DNA of 64,000 bases from Bremerella sp. JC817 (GTDB taxonomy: Bacteria; Planctomycetota; Planctomycetia; Pirellulales; Pirellulaceae): positions 930,001 to 994,000 of the forward strand of contig NZ_JBFEFG010000281.1 in the NCBI RefSeq assembly GCF_040718835.1, in the 5' to 3' direction. Both the position numbers and the translations under genes were made by a program. Under the pieces are notes generated by a model, which was given only the letters and a program-made list of their open reading frames with translations, ran no database searches and was not told where the DNA came from. Position 1 is the stretch's first letter. Each line of letters starts with the position of its first letter. Shown here piece by piece: positions 8,559 to 17,295 of the stretch.

Positions 8559-9578
8559 TTATTCGACGACCCAGGTATCGCCCGAGTTGAACAGCTTTTC
8601 GAGGCTCGCTTCGCCGCGGGTTTCCTTGGCTTGCTGCACCTGGTAGTTGATCGCATCGTCGTAGCACGGAGCGTCGATGTCACGCAGAACACCAATTGGC
8701 TCTGGGAACTCAGGATGCGACATGCGGGTCAGCAAGTAAGCGAGAGTCGGATCGGCCGACTTGGCGTCGTGGAACAGCAAGTCGTCCTCGGTGATTCCCT
8801 TGCCCAGTTCGACCACTTCCGGGGTGATGCCGTTGAGACGAATCCCCTTGTCGCGATTCTTACCAAAGATCAGCGGCTTGCCATGTTCGAGTTCGAGCAC
8901 GGTGTCGGCCTTCGTGTCTTTGTCGGTCGCCCACTTGTAGGCACCGTCGTTGAACACGTTGCAGTTCTGGTAAACCTCGACGAACGACACACCCTTGTGG
9001 GCGACAGCCTTTTCCAAGGTGTCGGCCAGGTGCTTGATGTGGACGTCGATCGAACGAGCAACGAAGGTAGCTTCGCACGACAGAGCGACCGACAGTGGAT
9101 GGATCGGATTATCGATCGCACCCATCGGCGTGCTCTTGGTCACCTTCCCCTTTTCGGAGGTCGGCGAGTACTGGCCCTTCGTCAAACCGTAGATACGGTT
9201 GTTGAACAGAATAATGTTCAGATTCACGTTACGACGCAGCACGTGCATCAGGTGGTTACCACCAATCGACAACGCGTCGCCGTCACCGGTAATCACGAAC
9301 ACCGTCAGATCCTGACGGGCCGACTTCAAACCAGTAGCAAAAGCGGGGGCACGACCATGCACGCTGTGCATGCCGTAGGTGTTCATGTAATACGGGAAGC
9401 GGCTGCTGCAACCGATACCGCTGACGAAGACAGTGTCTTCGCGGCTCATGTTGAGCGTCGACATGACCTTCTTCATTTGGGCCAAGATCGAATAGTCACC
9501 GCATCCTGGGCACCAACGCACGTCCTGGTCGGTACCATAGTCCGCGGGCTTCAAAACAGGCAGTTCTGCGGATGCCAT
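8559..9578 (-). CDS. korB: 2-oxoglutarate/2-oxoacid:ferredoxin oxidoreductase, beta subunit
   Basis: 339 residues from ATG 9578 (an ATG at 9599 would add 7 residues; neither has a strong ribosome-binding site). The beta subunit binds thiamine diphosphate and a 4Fe-4S cluster: WCPGCGDY near residue 22 and the ThDP/Mg motif GDGDALSIGGNHLMH are visible. It forms the catalytic half of the enzyme that decarboxylates a 2-oxoacid to acyl-CoA and reduces ferredoxin. It sits 61 nt after korA on one transcript. The fused gamma-alpha partner favours 2-oxoglutarate as substrate, but pyruvate cannot be excluded from sequence alone. Confidence 0.93.
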   Translation of the reverse strand: MASAELPVLKPADYGTDQDVRWCPGCGDYSILAQMKKVMSTLNMSREDTVFVSGIGCSSRFPYYMNTYGMHSVHGRAPAFATGLKSARQDLTVFVITGDGDALSIGGNHLMHVLRRNVNLNIILFNNRIYGLTKGQYSPTSEKGKVTKSTPMGAIDNPIHPLSVALSCEATFVARSIDVHIKHLADTLEKAVAHKGVSFVEVYQNCNVFNDGAYKWATDKDTKADTVLELEHGKPLIFGKNRDKGIRLNGITPEVVELGKGITEDDLLFHDAKSADPTLAYLLTRMSHPEFPEPIGVLRDIDAPCYDDAINYQVQQAKETRGEASLEKLFNSGDTWVVE

Positions 9579-9639
9579 GATGGGTCGTTTCTCTATCATT
9601 GAAGGGTTATGGATTCAGGTTTCTGTGGGGGTGTTTTTT

Positions 9640-11505
9640 TTAGCCGAGCAGCGATTCGATCTTGTCTGCGATCTCGGTCGTGGTGAACGGCTTGCCTTGA
9701 ACCTTGTTCAGACCAACCGCATCGACCAGGAACTTATCTCGCAACAGCATTCGCAGTTGGCCGAGGTTCAGTTCTGGCACCAGGATCTTGTCGAAGCTCG
9801 AAAGGAGTTCGCCCAGGTTGCTCGGGAATGGATTGAGGTAGCGGATGTGGGCATGGCTGACCGACTTGCCGGCGGCCTGCATACGAGCCACCGCGGTGCG
9901 GCACGAACCGTAAGTACCGCCCCAGCTTACCACCAGGACCTTGCCCGATTCGGCACCCATTACTTCCTGCTTCGGCACCACGCTGGCGATGTTCGCGACC
10001 TTTTTGGCTCGCGTCAGCACCATGTGATGATGGTTGGCCGGGTCGTAACTGACGTTGCCGGTACCATCCTGCTTTTCGAGACCACCCACGCGGTGCATCA
10101 GACCTGGCGTGCCTGGGATCGCCCATGGCCGTGCCAGTTCTTCGTTACGCTTGTAGGCCATGAAAGGCGGATCGTCTTCGTTACGTGGGCCTGGGTGTTT
10201 GACTTCAATCTTCGGCAGGTCGGCGACGTTCGGGATTCGCCATGGTTCACTACCGTTAGCGATATAGCCGTCGGTCAGCACGACGATCGGGGTCATGAAG
10301 CGAACGGCCAGACGCCAGGCTTCAATCGCCACGTCGAAGCAGTCGGCAGGACTGCGAGCCGCGATCACGGGGATGGGCGATTCACCGTTGCGGCCGAACA
10401 TCGCTTGCAGCAAGTCGGCTTGTTCTGTTTTGGTCGGCAGACCGGTGCTCGGTCCACCACGCTGCACGTCGACGATCACCAGCGGCAGTTCCAGCATCAT
10501 CGCCAGACCCATCGCTTCGCCTTTCAAGGCCATGCCAGGACCGCTGGTCGTGGTCAAAGCCATTTCGCCCCCGTAAGCGGCACCAATGGCCGAGCAGACC
10601 GCTGCGATTTCGTCTTCGGCCTGGAAGGTGAGGACGTCGAAGTTCTTGTACTTGCTCAGTTCGTGCAGAATATCGCTGGCAGGCGTGATCGGGTACGAAC
10701 CCAAAAACAGCTTCTTTTCGCTCAGCTTGGCCGCGGTCATCAAACCCCAAGCCAAAGCCTGGTTGCCGGTCATATTGCGGTAGCGGCCCGGAGCCAGCTT
10801 GGCCTTATCGACCTTATAGCTGCTGCGGAAAGCGTCGGTCGTTTCACCGAAGGCATGGCCAGCTTTCAGGGCGCGGCGGTTCGCTTCGGCGACGTTGGCC
10901 ACCTTGGCGAACTTCGCATCGATGAATCGCAGGGTCGGTTCCATCGAGCGGCCATACAGCCAGAACACCAGGCCCATGGCGAAGAAGTTACGGCAACGAT
11001 CCGCTTCCTTCACGCTCAGATCGAGACCGTCAACCGCACCACGAGTCATGCTGGTCATCGGAACGGCAAACGTTTGATAGCCGCTCAACGATTCGTCTTC
11101 AATCGGGTTGGTTTCGTAGCCGGCCTGACCGAGCGACTTCTTGTCGAACGCATCGCTGTTGATGATCAACACGCCATTGCGTTTCAGGTCGCCGAGGTTG
11201 GTCTTCAACGCGGCAGGATTCATCGCCACCAACGCGTCGACCGCTTCCCCTGGGGTGAAGATGTCGTGCGAGGCGAAGTGAATCTGAAAACCACTCACGC
11301 CAGCAAGCGTTCCACGAGGGGCACGGATTTCAGCCGGGAAGTCCGGGAAGGTGGCAATGTCGTTGCCAGCCAACGCCGACGTGTTGGAGAACTGGGTACC
11401 AGCCAGCTGCATCCCGTCGCCCGAGTCGCCACAGAAGCGAACGGTCGCTTCTTCCAAGGGCTGAATCTCTTTTACGATCGTGGTTTCGTCAGTAGTGGTG
11501 GACAT
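9640..11505 (-). CDS. korA: 2-oxoacid:ferredoxin oxidoreductase, fused gamma-alpha subunit
   Basis: 621 residues. The N-terminal about 190 residues are the gamma domain ([32 protein letters not shown]). The rest is the alpha domain, with [15 protein letters not shown] (CoA/substrate region) and [16 protein letters not shown]. Gamma-alpha fusion in one chain is the two-subunit KOR type known in oxygen-tolerant KorAB and halobacterial enzymes. It is the first gene of korA-korB. An 871-nt stretch without a gene lies upstream, and the minus strand there has a weak TTGACT/TGTACC pair that might be its promoter. Confidence 0.93.
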   Translation of the reverse strand: MSTTTDETTIVKEIQPLEEATVRFCGDSGDGMQLAGTQFSNTSALAGNDIATFPDFPAEIRAPRGTLAGVSGFQIHFASHDIFTPGEAVDALVAMNPAALKTNLGDLKRNGVLIINSDAFDKKSLGQAGYETNPIEDESLSGYQTFAVPMTSMTRGAVDGLDLSVKEADRCRNFFAMGLVFWLYGRSMEPTLRFIDAKFAKVANVAEANRRALKAGHAFGETTDAFRSSYKVDKAKLAPGRYRNMTGNQALAWGLMTAAKLSEKKLFLGSYPITPASDILHELSKYKNFDVLTFQAEDEIAAVCSAIGAAYGGEMALTTTSGPGMALKGEAMGLAMMLELPLVIVDVQRGGPSTGLPTKTEQADLLQAMFGRNGESPIPVIAARSPADCFDVAIEAWRLAVRFMTPIVVLTDGYIANGSEPWRIPNVADLPKIEVKHPGPRNEDDPPFMAYKRNEELARPWAIPGTPGLMHRVGGLEKQDGTGNVSYDPANHHHMVLTRAKKVANIASVVPKQEVMGAESGKVLVVSWGGTYGSCRTAVARMQAAGKSVSHAHIRYLNPFPSNLGELLSSFDKILVPELNLGQLRMLLRDKFLVDAVGLNKVQGKPFTTTEIADKIESLLG

Positions 11506-12376
11506 GATTATTAGGGGTTTCCGGGCAACAAACGGGGTTTCTTACTTGGAATTATTAAGAGGCGGCGTCCTGCGGCAAATGTCGCGAGCCGGCAGCTCTT
11601 CATTGGGATAGGGGTGCGATGTCGGCAAGGTGGGCGAAGGTACAACGATTGGTGAAATTCTAGTCAAACAAATAGTACCCAAGGACGCCACGCAATTCGG
11701 GCTCGCGTTCCTCCCAATTCGGGAAGAGTGCTGGCAGAAGAGAACGGATTCTCTCGCATGGACTAGACCACACAAGTCGCCGTCAGATTCGACCGCAAAT
11801 CGGGCGAAACCAGGAGAGCCATCGGCCAGACGACCGGTGCTTCGGACGCAACTAGGGCCGAAAGGCATTGGCCGAATGCCATGTTGATGGCGAGGATTCA
11901 CACGACGACGGTTCGGCGAACGGTCGCGACATCCTTGCTGGACGGACTCCGTTTCGTGCTTCATGGCCCTTGGGCAAATGCCAATGGATTGCTGCCATCA
12001 ATGACAGCGATCCGACTTCGATCGGTTGGTTTGGTTTTTGAAATCTCAGCGCGTCGTCAAACGGCGCCCACTAATTGAAATTTCGACGAGCTACCCCGAC
12101 TTTTCTGAGGCAATTTTGCCGGTTATGCCGATTTTTCGGGGTTCAATTCCCGGTTTAGTCTACCAATCTCCCCGTTTTGGTGTAACAAGACGACCAATGA
12201 AACCCGGGTAAATTGGGTAGAAATTGCCGTTTTCCAGCAAATCGGACATGTTTGTCCATTTTATAGAAGCGATCTTACGGCTTACTACCCCGATTCTCAA
12301 AAACATGCCTCAGAAATGAGGTCATCTCGAACGAACCGCAGGCCCCCGAGTCCCCCTATAGCCCGTCAATTACCGC
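11506..12376. other. 871-bp region without a convincing gene
   Basis: Only short, compositionally poor open frames are seen. Inside are two compact hairpins, CCTCA-GAAA-TGAGG (12308-12321, GNRA loop) and GGACA-TGTT-TGTCC (about 12245-12258), and an AT-richer half from 12040. It may carry the korA leader, a small RNA or a decayed gene. No single reading is supported. Confidence 0.5.
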
Positions 12377-13258
12377 CTAGTCGAAGTCGTCAATCGGCGG
12401 AGGGGGCATTCCTTCTTTCTGATAGAACTTCGTCAGATCGATCCCGCCTCGGTTTTCTTCTTCGAGCAGTTTGATGCGGGCCTCAAGTCGTTCCATCCGC
12501 CGCATCATCTGGGGGATCAGGAACAAGCTCTCGTCGACCTTCTTCTTGGATGGGACCTTCGGATACCCCAACTGACGCTGCAGGGCCGAGAACAGCAGCA
12601 TCGGGTCCCGCTTGCGATTGGCCAGCGCAATCCGCCCTTCCCGTTCCCCGAACAGTGGCGGAAAGTCCGAGCCTGGCAGCTTTCCACCACGGCGGATCTG
12701 CTGCGTGATGTAATGCTCGCTGCGGGTGTAGATCATGTCGGCGATGTCGATCAAACCGATGCGTCGGCGATTGATCTCCAGGAAGTTTCGCCACGCGTCG
12801 TCGTACATCGGATCGAGCAGCATCGCCGCGAAGCCGGTGTCGTACTTCAAACGATGGCGACAGATCGCCTCGAACTGAAAGAGGAATAACGACTGCGGTG
12901 TCGCATGCTCGGCCCTTAGTTTGGCTTCGAGCTTTAAGATCTCGAGCCCGGTCTGAAAGTCGAACTTCCCATGATCGTCCTCGGCCGAGGCGACGATGTA
13001 GGTTTGAAAGCCGGAGAAGTAATGCCCCAGCCGCTTCATCGCCGGGCCGAACTGGCCACTATGCCGCAGTTCGGAAGCCATGAAATCGATTGCCATCGGC
13101 AGGTTGGTGGTGACGAGAATTTCGTCTCTCACCGACATCAGTATCTCTTGCATGGGGCGATTGTCGGTCAGCCCGTGCTGGATACCTTCGAAGAAATGCC
13201 GCTGCTCGATGTATTCCTCAACCTCTAGACCTGGTCCAGGGTTCGGCGCTTCGCTCAT
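12377..13258 (-). CDS. Conserved-looking hypothetical protein, 293 aa
   Basis: The start at ATG 13258 is chosen because AGGAAAACT directly precedes it; the longer open frame adds 33 unlikely residues. The protein is soluble and alpha-helical with no signal peptide. The middle contains RHRLKYDTGFAAMLLDP. Near the C-terminus is a Met/Arg/Glu coiled coil (MMRRMERLEARIKLLEEE), and it ends in a Pro/Asp tail (PPPPIDDFD). No family recognised. It follows the esterase gene by 104 nt on the same strand and may be cotranscribed. Confidence 0.72.
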   Translation of the reverse strand: MSEAPNPGPGLEVEEYIEQRHFFEGIQHGLTDNRPMQEILMSVRDEILVTTNLPMAIDFMASELRHSGQFGPAMKRLGHYFSGFQTYIVASAEDDHGKFDFQTGLEILKLEAKLRAEHATPQSLFLFQFEAICRHRLKYDTGFAAMLLDPMYDDAWRNFLEINRRRIGLIDIADMIYTRSEHYITQQIRRGGKLPGSDFPPLFGEREGRIALANRKRDPMLLFSALQRQLGYPKVPSKKKVDESLFLIPQMMRRMERLEARIKLLEEENRGGIDLTKFYQKEGMPPPPIDDFD

Positions 13259-13362
13259 AGTTTTCCTGTCTGTGGCCTGGGCTGGCGGCGCAATGTTGCA
13301 AGATAAGCCCCAGGCGGAAGGACCGATGCTGGTGTGGCACAGAACCGCTCCGAGCACCTCGG

Positions 13363-14202
13363 TTACGACTCTTCGAGTTTGAGATGTCCGTCGAGGAATT
13401 TCAATGCCTCTCGCTTGGCATTGGGATCGATGAAGGTCGACAGGTGCCCTCGCCCTTCTGATTTAAAGAAGGTGGTCGGGATGCCCAGGTTGGTGAGCTT
13501 CGCATGCATCCGCTCGGCGTTGTCGATCGGAACAACCTCGTCTTCGGTGCCATGAAAGAAGAAGATTGGTGGACACTTGGCGGTGACATGCGTCAGCGGC
13601 GAAGCCTCGGTATAGGTCTCGGGAACGTTGGCTCGCGAGCCTCCAAGGAAGAATTTCAACCGTTGACTATGCAGCGGTTCGTTCGTGAAATCACAGGGAG
13701 CGCCTCCGGCGACCACCGCCTTGAGCAGCGGTGTTTCGCCATCGTCTTCGGCATCCATCGTGGCGACCAGGCAGGCCAGGTGACCTCCGGCCGAATAACC
13801 CCAGCCAGCTATGCGGTTTGTGTCGATGTGAAACTCTTCGGCGTTGTTCACCAACCAGTCGAGCGCGGCCTGACAGTCTTCGAGCTGGGCCGGGTAGATG
13901 TGAACAGGGGCGAATCGATACGTAATTGTCGCTACAGCGTAGCCATGATTGGCCAGAAACATGGCGTGCGTTGCCATGTGACTTCGTGAGCCACCAGCCC
14001 AAGCCCCTCCATGGATCATCAGCACGGCAGGAAAGGGACCTTCCCCAGGAGGCAGATAAACATCGGCTTTGAGTATCTTGTCTTCCCGCTCGGCGAATAC
14101 CTGATTAGGCAGGTAACGAATCGCCCCCATTTCGGCCTGGAGGGTCGAACGCCAGGTAGCGAGAAAAAGAATTGCGAGTATGAAGGTTTTCAAGCCTGTC
14201 AC
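13363..14202 (-). CDS. Secreted alpha/beta-hydrolase (BD-FAE/esterase-lipase type)
   Basis: 279 residues from GTG 14202, which has GGAG 6 nt upstream; upstream TTG 14217 is the only longer option and there is no ATG. The signal peptide covers about residues 1-24. The fold markers are HGGAWAGG (oxyanion hole), GYSAGGH (nucleophile Ser), FHGTEDEVVP (acid Asp) and GRGH (catalytic His), in the right order and spacing. Such proteins hydrolyse acetyl or feruloyl esters of polysaccharides or other carboxyl esters; substrate not predictable. Confidence 0.87.
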   Translation of the reverse strand: MTGLKTFILAILFLATWRSTLQAEMGAIRYLPNQVFAEREDKILKADVYLPPGEGPFPAVLMIHGGAWAGGSRSHMATHAMFLANHGYAVATITYRFAPVHIYPAQLEDCQAALDWLVNNAEEFHIDTNRIAGWGYSAGGHLACLVATMDAEDDGETPLLKAVVAGGAPCDFTNEPLHSQRLKFFLGGSRANVPETYTEASPLTHVTAKCPPIFFFHGTEDEVVPIDNAERMHAKLTNLGIPTTFFKSEGRGHLSTFIDPNAKREALKFLDGHLKLEES

Positions 14203-14246
14203 GACCGACTCCGTCAAGGTGAACTATTCCGCGATAGCACGGGTCC

Positions 14247-14252
14247 TATAAT
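14247..14252 (+). promoter_or_regulatory. Candidate -10 box upstream of ribBA
   Basis: A perfect TATAAT lies 119 nt before the ribBA start, but no good -35 hexamer is found at 16-18 nt. No FMN-riboswitch conserved core is visible in the leader. Confidence 0.35.
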
Positions 14253-14370
14253 GAGTTATTCCGCTCCCGTTGCCCATTATTAACCCTGTGGGCAATATTA
14301 ACCCCGAGCATCGTGCCAGGCATCCCTTTTAATTCGGCGATGCCCCCAAGTTTTCAGGAGAGTGCTTCCC

Positions 14371-15576
14371 GTGAGCCACCGATTTTCTACCGTCCAGGCT
14401 GCCGTCGACGCGATCAAAGCTGGCAAAGTTATCATCGTTGTCGATGCCGAAGACCGGGAAAACGAGGGGGATTTTGTCGCTGCCGCCGAAAAGACGACCC
14501 CCGAAGTGGTGAACTTCATGATCACCCAGGGGCGAGGCCTCTTGTGTGCGGCTTGCCTGCCCGATGTCTGCGAACGGCTCGATCTGCCACCATTGGTCGA
14601 AAACAACAACGCTCCCTTGCGAACCGCGTTCACGACCCCCATCGATCACAAGAACGCCAAAACCGGGATCACTGCCAAGGAACGTTCCGAAACGATCATG
14701 GCGATGGTCGACCCCCAATCGACCGAAGACGACTTCGTCCGCCCTGGCCACGTTTACCCGCTGCTGGCCAAAGAAGGTGGCGTGCTGCGACGCGCTGGGC
14801 ACACCGAAGCCTCGGTCGACCTGGCCCGCATGGCAGGCCTGACGCCGGCTGGTTCGCTGTGCGAGATCTTGAATGAAGAAGGGGACCGGGCCTCGCGCGA
14901 CGAACTGATCGCGCTGGCCGAGAAGTTCAATCTCGAGATCATCTCGATCGAGCAGCTCATTTCGCATCGTCGCGTCAATGAAAAGCTGGTGGAACGAGGT
15001 GCAGAGGCGAAGCTGCCGACCAAGTTCGGCGAGTTTGACATCATCGTTTACGACGTGAAGTACGAAACCCAGGAGCCGGTCGTGCTGGCCATGGGGGACC
15101 TCAGCTCGGTCGAAGCTCCGCTCGTGCGACTTCACAGTAGCTGCTTCACCGGCGATTTGATTGCCTCGCTCCGCTGCGATTGTGGCGACCAACTGGAAAT
15201 GGCCCTGCGAAAGATCAGCGAAGAAGGCGTCGGTGCCTTGGTCTACTTACCGCAGGAAGGTCGGGGCATCGGCCTGAAAGCCAAGATCCGCGCTTACGCC
15301 CTGCAAGATCAAGGTCTCGATACGGTCGAAGCGAACCACGCGCTCGGTTTCAAGAGCGACATGCGAGACTATGGCGTGGGGATCCAGATTTTGAAAGACC
15401 TCGGTCTATCGAAGATTCGCCTGCTGACGAACAATCCCAAGAAGACCGACGCGTTCATCTATGGCGGGTTCGATCTGGAAGTGGTCGATCAGGTGCCGAT
15501 TCACCCAACGCCAAATCCGCACAACCAAAAGTATCTCGACACCAAACGCGACAAGATGGGGCACCGCCTGCCGTAG
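14371..15576 (+). CDS. ribBA: Bifunctional DHBP synthase / GTP cyclohydrolase II
   Basis: 401 residues from GTG 14371, with CAGGAG 10 nt upstream; GTG 14362 is too close to that site. Domain 1 (to about 205) is 3,4-dihydroxy-2-butanone-4-phosphate synthase, with DAEDRENEGDF (acidic Mg site) and RPGHVYPLLAKEGG. Domain 2 is GTP cyclohydrolase II, with the Zn cysteines in SCFTGDLIASLRCDCG, then PQEGRGIGL and LLTNNPKK. Both reactions feed riboflavin synthesis (from ribulose-5-phosphate and from GTP). The last residues are complete. Other rib genes are not in this window. Confidence 0.96.
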   Translation: MSHRFSTVQAAVDAIKAGKVIIVVDAEDRENEGDFVAAAEKTTPEVVNFMITQGRGLLCAACLPDVCERLDLPPLVENNNAPLRTAFTTPIDHKNAKTGITAKERSETIMAMVDPQSTEDDFVRPGHVYPLLAKEGGVLRRAGHTEASVDLARMAGLTPAGSLCEILNEEGDRASRDELIALAEKFNLEIISIEQLISHRRVNEKLVERGAEAKLPTKFGEFDIIVYDVKYETQEPVVLAMGDLSSVEAPLVRLHSSCFTGDLIASLRCDCGDQLEMALRKISEEGVGALVYLPQEGRGIGLKAKIRAYALQDQGLDTVEANHALGFKSDMRDYGVGIQILKDLGLSKIRLLTNNPKKTDAFIYGGFDLEVVDQVPIHPTPNPHNQKYLDTKRDKMGHRLP

Positions 15577-15599
15577 GCATCACAGGCGTGCGGCACGTG

Positions 15600-15875
15600 T
15601 TAGTTGCGTGCCATACAGACGCTGTCGACAATCTGCCCTTCGCGAAGCACGGCCAGGCCGGCTTGGCCTTGATTGGCGGCCCAAGCGGCATCGGGCGTCG
15701 AGTAATTCCAAAGCTCGTCGCCAGGGACCATTTGCTGAAAGAGACCGCCCGCCTGATTCAGGTAGTGGCGAGCCATTTCAGCGACGGCAGGGTCTGGGTT
15801 AGAACAGGTCGCCAGAATTTCGTCGACCGTAGTCGGCGCGGTGAGCCACTCACGTGGGATCGCTTCAGAATTCAT
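15600..15875 (-). CDS. Small hypothetical protein, 91 aa, in cysH operon
   Basis: Starts 9 nt after the stop of the Rrf2-type regulator gene, with GGCGGA as a possible ribosome-binding site. Soluble, mildly acidic (STPDAAWAANQ); two cysteines only near the ends. No family recognised. Its place as third gene after cysH-rrf2 suggests expression with sulfate assimilation, but nothing in the sequence indicates a function. Confidence 0.65.
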   Translation of the reverse strand: MNSEAIPREWLTAPTTVDEILATCSNPDPAVAEMARHYLNQAGGLFQQMVPGDELWNYSTPDAAWAANQGQAGLAVLREGQIVDSVCMARN

Positions 15876-15884
15876 CGAATCCGC

Positions 15885-16313
15885 CTAGATATAGAACATT
15901 TCGTCAGGCTGTTCCGCTACGCGAGCAGCGAGACTGGCCAGGGTAACATCTTCCAGAATCTTGGTGCGTTCCTGACAAATCTTACCCCACACGCCGCATA
16001 GTGCCTGGGCAGCAGGCGTTGGCCGCTGCAGGTTCGATTCTGACTGATCGCCACTTCCTTCGATTACTTGAAAGATATCGGCCAGCGTAATGCGATCAGG
16101 GGCCTGCGCCAAACGATATCCCCCGGTTGAACCACGGGTACTTTGCACGAGGCCCGCCGCTTTCAGTTGAGCCATGATCTGCACGAGAAACGGCTGCGGA
16201 ATGCCTTGGGCTTCGGTGATCTCGCGCAGCCGCGCTGGCTGGTCGGCTTCGTACCGGGCAGCCAGTTCGATCATCGCGATGCAGGCATATTCGCTTTTTG
16301 CCGAGACCGTCAT
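15885..16313 (-). CDS. Rrf2-family (CymR/IscR-type) transcriptional regulator
   Basis: 142 residues, the usual Rrf2 size. The N-terminal winged helix is visible (AKSEYACIAMIELA, recognition helix QPFLVQIMAQLK, wing TRGSTGGYRLA), then the dimerisation helix TLADIFQVIEG. Two cysteines (C106, C113) sit where IscR has three cluster ligands, so a complete IscR-type cluster site is not visible; CymR-type, cluster-free sensing of cysteine status fits the neighbourhood better. Translation follows cysH by 7 nt. A palindrome between the -35 and -10 boxes of cysH is a plausible binding site, implying autoregulation. Confidence 0.88.
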   Translation of the reverse strand: MTVSAKSEYACIAMIELAARYEADQPARLREITEAQGIPQPFLVQIMAQLKAAGLVQSTRGSTGGYRLAQAPDRITLADIFQVIEGSGDQSESNLQRPTPAAQALCGVWGKICQERTKILEDVTLASLAARVAEQPDEMFYI

Positions 16314-16320
16314 TTCACTA

Positions 16321-17136
16321 CTAGGCGTTGGGGCTGTCGTCTAAGGTGTGCAAACCACACTCGGTCTTTCCAGTTCCGCTCCATCGGCCGGCACGTTCGT
16401 CTTCGCCTGCCAGAACGGCACGCGTGCATGGCCAGCAGCCAATGCTGGTGTAGCCTTGATCGTGCAGCACGTTGTAAGGCACGCCATGCTCGGTAATCAT
16501 TCGCCAGACCCAGCTCTTGGTCTGGTTGGCCAGCGGATTGATCTTCACCAGGCCGAACTTCTTATCCCAGCCAACAATGCTGGCGCGGGCCCGGTCTTCG
16601 CTCTGGTCGCGGCGAATGGCACTGATCCAAGCATGCTTCCCTTCCGCACCGCGCTGCAGCACTTTGATCTTACGATCGAAGCAGCATTGGGTCGGGTTCG
16701 TCTTATAGAGCGGGCCGCCATGAAGCTGCTCGTACTCTTCGACCGTGTGCTCCGGCTTGAGCAACTCGACATCGATGCCGAACTTCTCGCGAATCTGGTC
16801 GCGAACATCGAGCGTTTCCTGGAACTGGTAGCCCGTGTCGAGATTGAAAACCGGAGTCTCCGGGGCGACCTGCGAAAGGAGATATAGAATCACACACCCT
16901 TCTGGACCGAAGGCGGTTCCCATCGTCAGCTTGGTGCCAAAACGATCCGCTCCCCAGTGAATGATCTCTTCGGGGGTGGCGGTTTCGAGCCGCTGCGACG
17001 CTTCTTCCAACTCGGCCATCAGCTCTGGAGTGGGCTGAAGCATGCCGGAAGTTGTTTGCTCTTCTTGATTTACGTTGCTGGCCGACATGGCATTCACTTG
17101 AAACGGGTTGTCCGTGGTAAGGCTTGTCAGTTGCAT
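16321..17136 (-). CDS. cysH: Assimilatory APS/PAPS reductase, 4Fe-4S type
   Basis: 271 residues. It reduces adenylyl sulfate (or PAPS) to sulfite with thioredoxin. The Cys pair at 151-152 and the CxxC at 234-237 (GCWPCTR) are the ligands of the 4Fe-4S cluster of APS-reducing members, and the catalytic KTECGLH (C260) ends the protein. The P-loop-like GTAFGPEG and the LDTGYQF motif are intact. Start at ATG 17136, with AAGGG 10 nt upstream; an in-frame ATG lies 16 residues later. It is first in the operon cysH-rrf2-hypothetical. A CysQ-like phosphatase is encoded 36 kb away in this window. Confidence 0.94.
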   Translation of the reverse strand: MQLTSLTTDNPFQVNAMSASNVNQEEQTTSGMLQPTPELMAELEEASQRLETATPEEIIHWGADRFGTKLTMGTAFGPEGCVILYLLSQVAPETPVFNLDTGYQFQETLDVRDQIREKFGIDVELLKPEHTVEEYEQLHGGPLYKTNPTQCCFDRKIKVLQRGAEGKHAWISAIRRDQSEDRARASIVGWDKKFGLVKINPLANQTKSWVWRMITEHGVPYNVLHDQGYTSIGCWPCTRAVLAGEDERAGRWSGTGKTECGLHTLDDSPNA

Positions 17137-17158
17137 GGGTTACGTGCCCTTGGGTGTC

Positions 17159-17192
17159 ATTGTTAACTAACATGACCAACTTAGTCAACAAT
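17159..17192 (-). promoter_or_regulatory. cysH promoter with overlapping Rrf2-type operator
   Basis: On the minus strand TTGACT (-35, 17188-17183), a 17-nt spacer and TAACAA (-10, 17165-17160). The spacer and -35 form a palindrome, TGACCAACTTAGTCA (17173-17187, 12 of 15 positions symmetric). Outer arms ATTGTTAAC (17159-17167) and GTCAACAAT (17184-17192) mirror each other with one mismatch. This is a natural site for the regulator encoded two genes downstream. Confidence 0.65.
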
Positions 17193-17295
17193 AGATCCGA
17201 TGCCGAGAATCTTCATCGGTTACACCTAGGGACGATCTCCAGGTTGATTTGTGCCGGTTCTAGCGATTGCGGCAGAGAAGGGAACAACAGCCCGT

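Noticed and set aside
9577..11514. 645-residue plus frame opposite korA
   Set aside because: Shadow of korA; His/Arg/Gln-rich composition typical of antisense frames.
11542..11964. 140-residue minus frame in the korA upstream gap
   Set aside because: Compositionally unlike genes around it, no ribosome-binding site, and no recognisable motif.
14218..14370. FMN riboswitch before ribBA
   Set aside because: The leader is only about 150 nt and lacks the conserved junction motifs.
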